A program made the position numbers and the translations under genes. 64,000 nucleotides of DNA. Source: Lingula anatina. Lineage: Eukaryota > Brachiopoda > Lingulata > Lingulida > Lingulidae. The DNA is taken from contig NW_019775957.1 of assembly GCF_001039355.2 (NCBI RefSeq), positions 53,200 through 117,199 on the forward strand, read 5' to 3'. How positions within the stretch are numbered: the stretch's first letter is position 1; the number at the start of each line of letters is the position of its first letter. Below, piece by piece: positions 38,925-49,387 of the stretch. The notes under the pieces are model-generated. The model had not been told where the DNA came from. It searched no databases and saw only the letters and a list, made by a program, of their open reading frames with translations.

Positions 38925-41900
38925 ACATCCTCTACAAACTACTGTTTAATATATTCAATAGTTTAGCATATTATTTAAATTACAATAATAGCGCTTCTTT
39001 TCATTGTAATTCTTAAAAATATTGTCAACATGCACTTTGAATTGTTATTTTAATAAACAAATATTATAGGTGTTAAAGCAAGGCATTTTCATCGTAAATC
39101 ATTACCTCCTGATCATTTTTCTCATGAGTCATGTCATCATGTGTGCTGAAATAAGGTAACACATAATTATGACCTTCTGTTTTTATTTAAATCTTATACA
39201 GATCTCTTAAAATCCATTTTAGTCAAATGCATCAGGTTGTAAGTTACTTGTAAGTTGGAAGTAAGACAAGCAGAAGCATGTTCATGTTCTGTTCACCAAG
39301 TCCAGTACAATATACTGGGTAACAAATACTGGCACCAACTGTCCTTGTCTCCGTCTCTCTCCGTCTCTTGCAGTCAATTGGAAACACCATTTCCCCCTTA
39401 AATGGGGTTAATACATCTAGCACAGAATTCCTTTTTTGATAAAATCTTTACTTACTTAGGGATTGCACAATTTGTTTTAGCTGCTTGGTCCAATGGAGTA
39501 ACTCCGAGGTCTCCAACATCAGTCACTTGGATTTCATCTGCTGAGATATTAGAAGGTGCCACATCCACCATGCTTTCTCCCACTGCCTGTTCTTGGTCCA
39601 CGTCAGACAGGTCCTGTGTGGTGGAAACAAGTTTTGGTCATAATTACTTTAAATTCAGACATCATCATTCGGTATCTTTGTTGTGCAGTTATATTCTTGA
39701 AATGTCAAATATAACACAGAATTTTGTTCAACTCACCTCTTCTTCCTGTTCTTGCTTTTTTCGTCTCCTCTCTTTCTTGGACAATCTGAAAAAAAAAAAA
39801 AGCATAGATATTGCTTCCTGCCTACAAGTTAGTTGGCTTTTAAGAAAATTACAGCTTTCCAGTCACATCCAATAAAATATAATGTAACAGATTAACTTTC
39901 CCCTCAGAGTAACTCCAATGGACTAATGCAATGATTCAGCTGTTTTTTATGGATGTTAATGTTTAAAAACTTTTTTATAATCTAAAAATTATTACACTAC
40001 TGACTGTTTAACATTTAAATGACTGATCAATTCACTTATTATAAAATAAAATTACATTGACTTGACTCACTTTTTTGTACTGGTTGTATTCTCATTGACA
40101 GAACTGACATTATTATCTCCAGCTTCCTGCAATTTAACAGAAGGTTAACAGTCAACAATTTGATAAGAATCTGTAAATAGTTTATGTGCATTGATTTAAT
40201 AATGACACATGTGCACACAATAGTATTTGTGACCTCCGAGAGTTCATAATAAACAATATTAAAATTTAAATATATTCAACTATGACAACCTAAAATTAAT
40301 AAACCATATCTCAGCAACCACGATATTTTTGTAGACAATGCTATAAAAAGTGACTTCTATGTGTACATAACAAATCAAACAGCGAAGGTCAGGTTAAGAA
40401 CACTTACATAAGTCGGAAACTTACCAATTTCTCAACTTGTGCTAGTTGTTTTCTCCTCTTTTTCTGCTTTTTAGATAATCTGCAAAACAGAAACAATCAT
40501 TTTATGTTATCTTTAAATAAATCTAATATAAAGAAAACCTGCCCAGGTAAGCAGAATGCCAGTGCATATTCCTGGGTAAGTTACAAAATTATATTAATAC
40601 AATAAAATGTGTTTAATATACCCTTTGAAAGGCAACTCTTGAATGTCTACCATTACATTATCAAAGGATATACATTTTAGGGTATTTAAAATGTAATTCA
40701 TTAGCATCTTCACACAACAGGGGTACACATATAGGCATATGATATCCAACCTATATTACCCTTGGTTGGACAGCTATACTGTGGTCACACAAGCTAACCT
40801 CGTTGTGCCATTGTAACATTTGAAACATCCTTTTCCACAAAGCCACAAAGATTTTAATGCACAAATCAAATCAATGCATTTCACTTAATTACCCAAAGGT
40901 ATGTACTGGAAAGACTGACAGATGAATCATCCTCGCTTACTTTGTTCTAATGTTTGCCGTCTCTATCTCCAGTACCCTGTCACTCCCCTCACTCCCTTCA
41001 TCCACATTCTCTACCCTGTCTATCTCCTCTCCTACAGTCCCATCAGCTGTGGCATTTATCAACTCTTCATCCTCTTCCATTTCTGCTACCAGCAACATCA
41101 CATTCTCTTTGTGTTTTTTTGAATTTTCATGATTTTGCATTCTGTAAGGTGCCAAAAAAGATGTAGCTCTTAGCAGTGGTGTTACTTTTCAAATAGTGCA
41201 GCTTTTTCTCTCAGATCAAAAAGAAAAATATCTTTGCACTTCAGCAATCTCAAAATATCTAAGACAATTGAGGTTTTTTTCAAAGAAGAAGTAATGACAT
41301 ACAGACTTTCATTTTGGTGAAAAAGACTTTGATAAACTGGATATAAACTCAATTTTCACAAAGATTTTCAAGAAATAAAAACTGAATAGTAACCCAAATT
41401 CCTTAATTATTAAAAATTTTGACTGGGACATCTAATATAAAACTTATTATTTTGTCTCAGTTTTTACTTACGCTTTGTGTGTCTTGAACAGTTTGTTACA
41501 TGCCACACAGTATAATTCATCTCCTTCCTCTTCATAATCTTCATCCCCCTCCCCAACAACATTTTCACCTAATAATGTTATGAATGCAAATGTTCAGCAT
41601 AAATTCATTATCATTATGTTAACAAACATGACACATAAGAATTGCACTTTCATTCATATTACGTATCAAACATAACACATAAGAATTGTACTTATATTCA
41701 TAATATGCATTAATGTTAATATTTACATTATCATTTAATTAAAATTATCTACCCTCATCCTCTGCTGACTGTTCCTCCCCTAGCTCTCCTGCCCAGTGTG
41801 CTTCTAGATTTTCCAGTTCCTTTTCCAGTGCTGACATTGCAGACCACTCAGCTTCTTGGTAATTTTCTAATTTCCTAAGAAATGACAAGAGCTATTAAGT

Positions 41901-44068
41901 TTCCACAATTACAATGTTATGGTAACCTCGTTATATGTCAAAAAACAAAATATGCATATTTTTTTAAATTTTCCATTTTTAATTTTCATTGTTTAATTAT
42001 ATAACAAACATTCAATAACATTTAAGTCTACTCTTGAAACTAACTTCAAGCGTTCTTTCTTCTGTCTTTCTTGTCTTTCTTTCTGTTGTTTTGCAAGTTC
42101 TGCAAGCTTTGCTTCTTGCTTTTTCTAAAATATAAATAAAAAAAATATTTAAAAAAAAGAAAGATTCTCATCCATGCTCCTAAGAGTATGTCAAAGTCGA
42201 AACAACCTTTCAATAATACAAACAACTTGTTAACAATGTCTGAATAATCTAACAAGTTTTTGTTCACACTGTTATTCTTTTAAGTAAAAACTGACACAAC
42301 ACCTTGTCACACTTCAAAAACCTACCTTCTGGGCTTGCACTCTTTTATCTCTTTTCTTTACAAATGCTACCAATGCCTTAAAACAAAACAAAAAAAGACA
42401 ATAAAACTACTATGTATCAAAATTCATCATTTCATTGTAAAATAACATTAAAACAACATTTTTTTCTCAAAATTTTAAGGCGATGACATGACATTCTCAC
42501 TCACCCTGACTTCTTCATTTCTCTCCTTCTTTGCAGCATCTCTAAGTTTTTTGTTTTCCACTTCCAGCATTCTTCTAATTCTCCTATTGGGGGCATCTCG
42601 TATATCATGTTCATCCATCCATACATAGGACTTAGCTGTGCAGTAACTTTCCCAGTACCCATAGAATTGTTTAACAATCTACCAGAAAAGGAACTATTAT
42701 TGGAAAATGTTGCCACTTTCAGGAGGAAAATAGAAACTTTCACATAACTGCAATTCAAAAGTATGTTTTATGCACAAAAATTGTAATCTTTCATTTGCAC
42801 TAGGATACATGTTTTGCATAGTTTTTCAGGTCAGCTGGCAGCAAGATTTAAATGAACAAAGCTGCACAAAGCTAACATCACATGTGAATCCTACCTCATC
42901 ATAGTCACTCTGTGAGTTTCCAAAATCAGGCATCTCATCGTCACTTTCTCTGTCCTCCATAAATTGACAATCTTCTTCAGCAATAGTTTTGAAGACCTCT
43001 CTGTATACTGCATAAAATCCCTACAAAGTGTACAATAAATGTTAAAAAAAAAAAAAAACACTTTTGGACCTCACCCTTTATATCTAATTTAAAATAAACA
43101 CCCAAACCAGAAGTCACAATTTTTGGAGGCATTGAAGGCAAATATTGAATATTGAAGGCAAATATATATATAACAACACCTGTGTGCTTATTTTGATATC
43201 TAATCTCTTCATGTATACTGTTACATTGTATATAATTACCATTTCATCGTCTCCATATCCTGTATAACATGATGAATCAAAATACTGAAATATATTCAGG
43301 CTTTTGTCTTCATACTTTGCACCCTGACCCAAACCTAGAATGGGAAAAGTGAAAAATACTGCACTTCTATGATAATAATAACAAACCTGCATTTCTCAAT
43401 TTTGAATAAAAAAGATACTCATTTATTTCATCCCCTAAGCAAAGGCATTTTCATTGTGTGAGCAAAGGAGATTATATAGCAGGGGCGTAACCAGACCTTT
43501 TAAAATTGTACGCACAGATTTTGAAAATTCCCAGGTACAATTATATTCCGTGAAAAATACACTAAATTTATGGAGAATAATATCATGATTGGCTCAAAAA
43601 TTGTACGCACAGTGCATCCGTGCGTATGCCTGGTTATGCCCCTGTATAGCAAGTGAGAAATAAACTATACCTCCTCTCAGTATTTCTTCTCTGTGCTTGT
43701 CATACCATGCTCTCTCCTGGGGATCACTCAAGACTTCATAGGCTTGCTGGACAAGGCGGAACTGCATTGTTGCCTCCTCCATATTATCAAGATTCTTATC
43801 TGTGAAACAATACTGTAATTTTACAATATTTCCACATTTTTATAATCTTGTAACCCTTGGCTTGTCAAAGGAGAATTTGAGCTTGAAATTTTAAACTGAT
43901 GATAAATTTATCAAAGGAATTATACCCACAAATTTTCTCTTAATTAGCAAATCTGTTATAGCGTACTGTACCTGGATGCCACTGGAGGGCCAGTTTTCGA
44001 TATGCTCTTTTCATGTCATCTGCATTAGCATCCCTGGACACACCCAGGACTTCATAATGGCACTTCAT
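36071..44068 (-). CDS. DNAJC21: DNAJC21, J-domain protein of ribosome biogenesis
   Basis: Sixteen exons (5' to 3'): 44068-43972, 43799-43671, 43334-43240, 43020-42895, 42678-42505, 42376-42326, 42124-42045, 41874-41753, 41568-41472, then (right-hand copy of the remainder) 38545-38345, 37877-37823, 37524-37469, 37183-37135, 37011-36854, 36549-36510 and 36259-36071. All phases match, giving 572 residues. DNAJC21 (yeast Jjj1) works with Hsp70 in late 60S maturation and release of shuttling factors. The J-domain opens with [10 protein letters not shown] and has the HPD motif at 31-33, split across exons 1 and 2. A charged coiled region follows, then a C2H2 finger (YCVACNKLF.. to NHENSKKH, about 311-334), basic [10 protein letters not shown] and [11 protein letters not shown] patches, and a second C2H2 finger at about 523-545 ([15 protein letters not shown]). 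The protein ends in a Lys-rich tail and two adjacent stops. Exons 10-16 are duplicated at 38697-41141. Confidence 0.93.
36106..41291. repeat. Two near-identical ~2.6-kb blocks of DNAJC21 exons 10-16 with a single N between
   Basis: Block A is 36106-38693 and block B is 38697-41291; base 38696 is N. Block B carries exons 41141-40941, 40479-40425, 40126-40071, 39785-39737, 39613-39456, 39145-39106 and a last exon starting at 38850 that is cut at 38697 by the N, losing the final Lys-rich codons and stop. Block A has the complete last exon but ends inside intron 9 and lacks exon 9. The two therefore behave as overlapping contig ends. Small indels distinguish them, including a poly-A run (about 24 versus 29) and a short insertion near 39350. 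Exon 14 differs at about seven codons between the blocks. Confidence 0.92.
43480..43644 (+). mobile_element. 165-bp MITE in DNAJC21 intron 2, 5-bp target duplication TATAG
   Basis: The inverted ends are CAGGGGCGTAACCAG and its complement CTGGTTATGCCCCTG. Both sides carry TATAG (43475-43479 and 43645-43649). The CAGGGGCG-type end is seen in hAT-like elements, though those usually make 8-bp duplications. Its right part (as a reverse complement) matches the first ~105 bases of the element at 60635, and its left part matches that element's last ~55 bases, so it is an internally deleted form of the same family. Confidence 0.88.
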
Positions 44069-44898
44069 CTTCTCGACTGCTAAAAATTTAACAAAAGGAA
44101 AATTAAATCTGTGAAGTGTGAGGTCATTTTGACACTGGACAGTACACATACAATTCGTGCCATTAGGTACTTACCCACCTAAAGAGACATCAGGTGGGTA
44201 AAAAAACTGATATTTCATACATGTGCAATGTACAGTACATGTATATACTGGACCCGGTGTAACAGGAATGGTATTCCGCTAGGAACTGTAGTCCGCACCA
44301 TAGTTTTTACGGGTGATATACGCCCCATTTATAACACTCCGACTAACCTTAACCTGCACTAATCACACTGATTATATGGAGCCCCGAACTTTCGTTCCTG
44401 GGACTACCATTCCTGCCACACCGGGCTAGTAGCATTAAAGGTTTTTTGCACTTACTGGGGTATACTTAATTTCTACCAGCGATTTTTTATCAGATCCTAA
44501 TACTCACAAAGGTTGACTAACGTAATAACCAAGGGCGCAACAAAATATGAACCAGGATCATAAAGATATAGCGGAAAACTTCAACATGACGTGCAATCTC
44601 AAAATGCTTCTATTTGTGACTAGTTCCCAAAATCTTGTCAAAATAATTCAATGGTGTTGTTTACTAAATTTTATCAGATGAGTTTAATTAAAGAATAACA
44701 AATATTTAAAAGTTTATTTGATATAATACCATTGTTTTTTACACTTCTAGCCGTATTTACATACTTTTAAACTTAAACTATTTTGATAAATCATTTTCGA
44801 GACCAATCAGGTATCTGTCCTTGATTCAGTGAAGTCGAGGCCGAGATGACAGCTTTGATCAGTGAAAACTTTCGAAGATTGCTTCGGAATTTGTTAGT
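44069..44898. promoter_or_regulatory. Shared divergent promoter region of DNAJC21 and the Rab11-FIP gene
   Basis: The two coding starts face away from each other across 830 bases, so both promoters lie here. No TATA box stands out at the expected positions. The MITE-like element at 44253-44425 occupies the middle. A small hairpin (TTACCCACCT / AGGTGGGTAA) lies at about 44172-44202, close to the DNAJC21 side. Confidence 0.6.
44253..44425. mobile_element. MITE-like element with ~25-bp inverted ends, in the divergent promoter
   Basis: The left end CCCGGTGTAACAGGAATGGT and the right end (reverse complement CCCGGTGTGGCAGGAATGGT) pair with two mismatches over 20 bases, and pairing continues more weakly inward. 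The element is about 173 bp with no coding capacity. Target duplication not clear. Confidence 0.72.
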
Positions 44899-44929
44899 AT
44901 GTGGACCCCTACTCATGTTCAGATAACTG
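44846..44929 (+). other. Upstream overlapping ORF in the first Rab11-FIP exon
   Basis: An ATG at 44846 lies 53 bases before the coding ATG in another frame. It reads 27 codons to a TAA at the exon-intron border. If included in the mRNA 5' UTR, it would reduce initiation at the main start. The transcription start is unknown, so it may not be transcribed. Confidence 0.4.
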
Positions 44930-47229
44930 GTAAGTTATTGGATGCAACTATTAATGACATGCCTTTTCATTATTTGCTCATAATAAAGATTTTTTTAAAT
45001 TTACCACTCGTTTTGCCTTCGACATTTGTGCTCTGTTCACATTTTTGGGGGCATAATAATAATAATAAATACCCAGTATACTGTACACGGTACATCCCAG
45101 CTAACATAAGATTAGGTGACTTTCAGCCTTTTTAATGGAAGTCTAAATTATTTTTTTGGATTTACTATTCCAGTCCACAGGGCTAGAAACATTGTGTGCA
45201 AAACTAAAGGAGGTAAGTAACGTGATAAGCTTTTTTTTCAGTTTTCCCCTTAATAAATAACCTGTATGACATTTCCAAATTAATGAATATTGACTTGTGT
45301 TTACATAAACTGAACAGTTTTCCTCATTTGCTAATACTTAATCACAAAACATTTGACACAGGTGAGGTTGTTTATTGGCTGCTGCATTTTGATAACATTT
45401 GTATATATGTACATATAGCACCTCTTGTTAAATTGGGGAGTACAATGAAATGAGTCACTTATTAAGCACCAATGAATAATTAAATAGCCTATGAAAAGGC
45501 AATCTTTTCTGAATTACTCTAACATTAGTGGATAACTGATGGCTCATCCATTAGGAATTGTTTTGCAATGTCTCATTGTCAACATCCTGTCCTTAGCACA
45601 TGTACATGTATTTAGCTATCTCTTTAGATTTTTGATCTACAGAGGCACAATGATGCCACAGGTAAAATAGGCTCATTGCTTTACTTAACATAAAAAATCT
45701 TACCCACATACACACATATGTTTGATCAATCTTCACTTTCACCATTATGGCGGTTTAGTAGTTACTCCATTGTAAAATGATACTTCCAAGGAAAGTCAGT
45801 TTTACCAAACTGAAGCAGGTGGTGTATGTAATTTGTAATTTGTTTACAATAAAAATTGAGTTCTATCAAAATTACTGGTGAACTCTAAGAGGGAAAGTTT
45901 TGTCAGACATGGGGTCAAGCCATTTAATGTTTATTATGATGAAGACATAAATGAATGCTTGGCCTAACTTTCAAGACTACAGCTTGGAATTTGATAACTT
46001 GAGAAAGAAAGTTCAGTTTAATCAGTGTAGATGTGCTTGACATTTTTTTAGCCATTGTTTCATTTAGTGAGAGTTGTAGTATTCTAGTTGTACAATGTAT
46101 CTACTTTCAGGAAGTGATGCTTTTGCTACCATTCAGCTTGGAGATGAAAAATTTAGAACTTCAGTGAAAACTAAAACATCAAATCCAGAATGGCATGAAG
46201 AATGTGATTTGTAAGTTTACAAAACATTTGATATTTAGTGTTGAAACTCTGCCTAGGGCACCAAAATTTTTTGCTATATGAGTATTTGTACTGGTTTTCC
46301 ATAAGCCAAATGATTTCTTTTCTTGTCAGATCAGATATAAATTAGCAAAAAAATGCAATGAAATTTTTTTTTCATGCCTTTAACCAGTTTGAAAGTAAGT
46401 ACTGATTAGTAATTATTTTTGCCAGCCTATCTTTATTCAATTATTTATGTAAGTCGAGGTTTATTTAACTATAAAAGGAAATGTAAGCACATAAAAATTG
46501 GAATGCATTATACTTGATTAGAATCACAACTATCAAAATAACCTATGATGTTTTATTAATCTTTGCTTTATAATGTATTTACAGATGTGCATAATCTATT
46601 GCTAGATGTTGGTCAGTAAAATAATGTCATCAACCACTACTATCATGCATTAGAATGGTGGCCAGACTAAGAGGATTTATTTGTCAGATTGATTGGTTAA
46701 TCTTGAGTAGTTCATTGATTGATTGGTTAATTGCAGACAAATCCCTAATGACAAGAGTCATGTTGTGATCAGTGTTTACCATAGAAGCTTTGTTGGCCTA
46801 GATGACTTCTTAGGTCAGGTAACAATTAGCCTGGATGAGCTGGCTGTTTATGATGCACCAAAGAGCAGGTAGACTTCATCTTAGTCTGAGATATTTTCTG
46901 CTTAATCACATGTATAATTGTAGTTTAATTTATTTATTTATGTTATCCAATCACCTTTCTTCTAAATCCATGCATTTCATTTATATATTTGATCATATAA
47001 CTAATCCAACATTCTTTAAGTTTTTAAATTTGTTTCAGTTGGTATGCATTATCCAGCAAACCAGGCAAAAAAGAAAAGCACAAATATCGGGGAGAGATTG
47101 AAGTGAAAGTCGGTTTCATTGTTTTAAGTAAAACAACCAGCTTGTTAGATGTCAGCAAAAAGAAAAAGAAATCAGCCAGTGATTCCATAAAGGCCATGGC
47201 CCAGGCTGTGGGTAAGAGGGATTGATGCA

Positions 47230-47296
<67 letters not shown>

Positions 47297-49348
47297 TGTG
47301 TTGTTAAGACCAGTGCTGGGAAAAAGACAGATTTGATTATTGCAATAACCAAATAAGAGACAGATGCTGTAGTGAAATTATGATGCTATCATTAAGAGTA
47401 TTCCATTTAGGTTTTGTGAATTCCTTCAACATATGTTCTAGGTGATAAGTTGTCAGTTAAGAATCACCCCAGCAGGACAATGTCAATCAGCAGACTAGAC
47501 ATAATTGGTCAGAGCCGCAGCAAGAAATCTCTGTCTTCTTCACCTCAGCCGGTCAGGGCATCTTTTAACATATCTCCAAATGACACTGTAAGTAGTCACA
47601 CCAGTGGCACAAATAGATTCTCCCCGGGATATACGTGACAAGCATTTGCTGTTGTGAATGGTTTAAACTTAATTTCCAAATGATGTCTGTAGGTTTTCAT
47701 GATATGCTGCTGTCATCGGACAGAATTTAATAAACTGTGTTCATTGTTTTGCATCCACTAAAAATTCTATAAAGTTGACTTATTTGTTAAAGAAGAGTGA
47801 TGAAAATGGGTACATATGTTTAAATGAAGTTCAACTTGTTCCACTTAATAATTTGTACTCTGTTATATAATAATCATATAATTCTTTCAGAGCTGTGGAG
47901 TATGCTTTGTTATATTAACAGTAGTTACCTTTTCTTTTTTAGCCTACACATGGTATGTACCAGAGTGGATCACTATCAGATTTATCCCACGAAAACAGCT
48001 CCACTCCAAACACACCGACAAGAGAACTGATCAAGGTAACTCTTTTGTCCCTATAGCCGTATTGGTGTTTTAAGATGTAGACAATGCACTTGATGGATAA
48101 AAATTAGGGTATTGCATTGTCCTTGGGTTGATTAACACTAAAATTTTATATTTTTTTAAGTTTAGAATGTATCCCCAGTGAAGAAGATCAGAGATAAATT
48201 TTCTTGAGTTACCCTCTTTTTATATTCAAGGAGTCCCATTTGTCAGCTGAATTTATTTTTAAACATGAACTCATGACACCAGGAATTTGCTTGGATTTCT
48301 TTGGATTGCAGTGGCTGAACTTTTATTTAAAAGGCAGCAGCATTTAATATTGTATGTATAGGAATAATTCACTTCCAGGTTCCAGTACTGCACAACAAAG
48401 GAAAGTGTTCCTCACTTGATGGTAAAGACACCCCTAAGAAAAGTCAGAAAAACAGATATTCCTGGGCCCCAGAGAGTAACTCTGGATCTGAGTGGTCTTT
48501 AAAATTTGGTAAGAAACAAATGTTTAATATGATATTTTAATTTCAAGTATGACATCAGGTCAAAAACCATTTTGAGCATTTTGAGCATTTTTGAAAATCT
48601 GATAGATTTTCTTATTTGGTCCGACAAAATAATGTTCTGAAAAGTACAAGTCCAGTTTATAGCAAGTCCATTTATATAGATAGCTTGTACATATTTCATA
48701 TGTGTGCAATTATCATGAATCAGTGGTAGATTTAGAGAGGTGTCAGGCAACTCTTGAATATCTACCATTACATTATCAAAGGATATACATTTTAGGGTAT
48801 TTAAAATTTAATTCATTAGCATCTTCACACACCAAGGGTACGCATGTAGGCATATGATATCCAACCTATATAACCCTTGGTTGGACAGCTATACTGTGGT
48901 CACACAAGCTAACCTCGTTGTGCCATTGTAACATTTGAAACAGTTTATAGCAAGTCCATTTATATAGATAGCTTGTACATATTTCATATGTGTGCAATTA
49001 TCATGAATCAGTGGTAGATTTAGAGAGGTGTCAGGGGGGTCCTGACCCCCCCCCCCCTCCGCCCCTTTGATTTCTGAAAAAAAAAATCACACCAATGGTC
49101 CCCTCTTGAAATTAGAATTTTGACAAGCTGAATCATAGTTCTAAACCATACCAAATGGCACCCTTTGCCCTCTAAGATATCATTTTTTTTTGGGGCTCTT
49201 CAGCAGAACCCCACTCTGAGGGGGGGTGGCGGCGAGGGTCAGACCTCACATCCGCAGTCTATCATTCCTAAAAACCAGATCCCTCCTTCAAATAATCCTG
49301 GATCAACTCCTGTGAATGCTTGCCTGTGGTAAATAATTTTAGCCATTG

Positions 49349-49387
<39 letters not shown>

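Noticed and set aside
45630-45662. Possible small extra exon of the Rab11-FIP gene (CTACAG ... GTAAAA)
   Set aside because: It would introduce a stop in the required frame; joining 45212 directly to 46111 keeps the C2 domain intact.
48745-48942. The copied DNAJC21 intron segment as a transposon
   Set aside because: No inverted ends, poly-A tail or short target duplication; the flanks are 95-bp repeats, and the ends coincide with microhomology instead.
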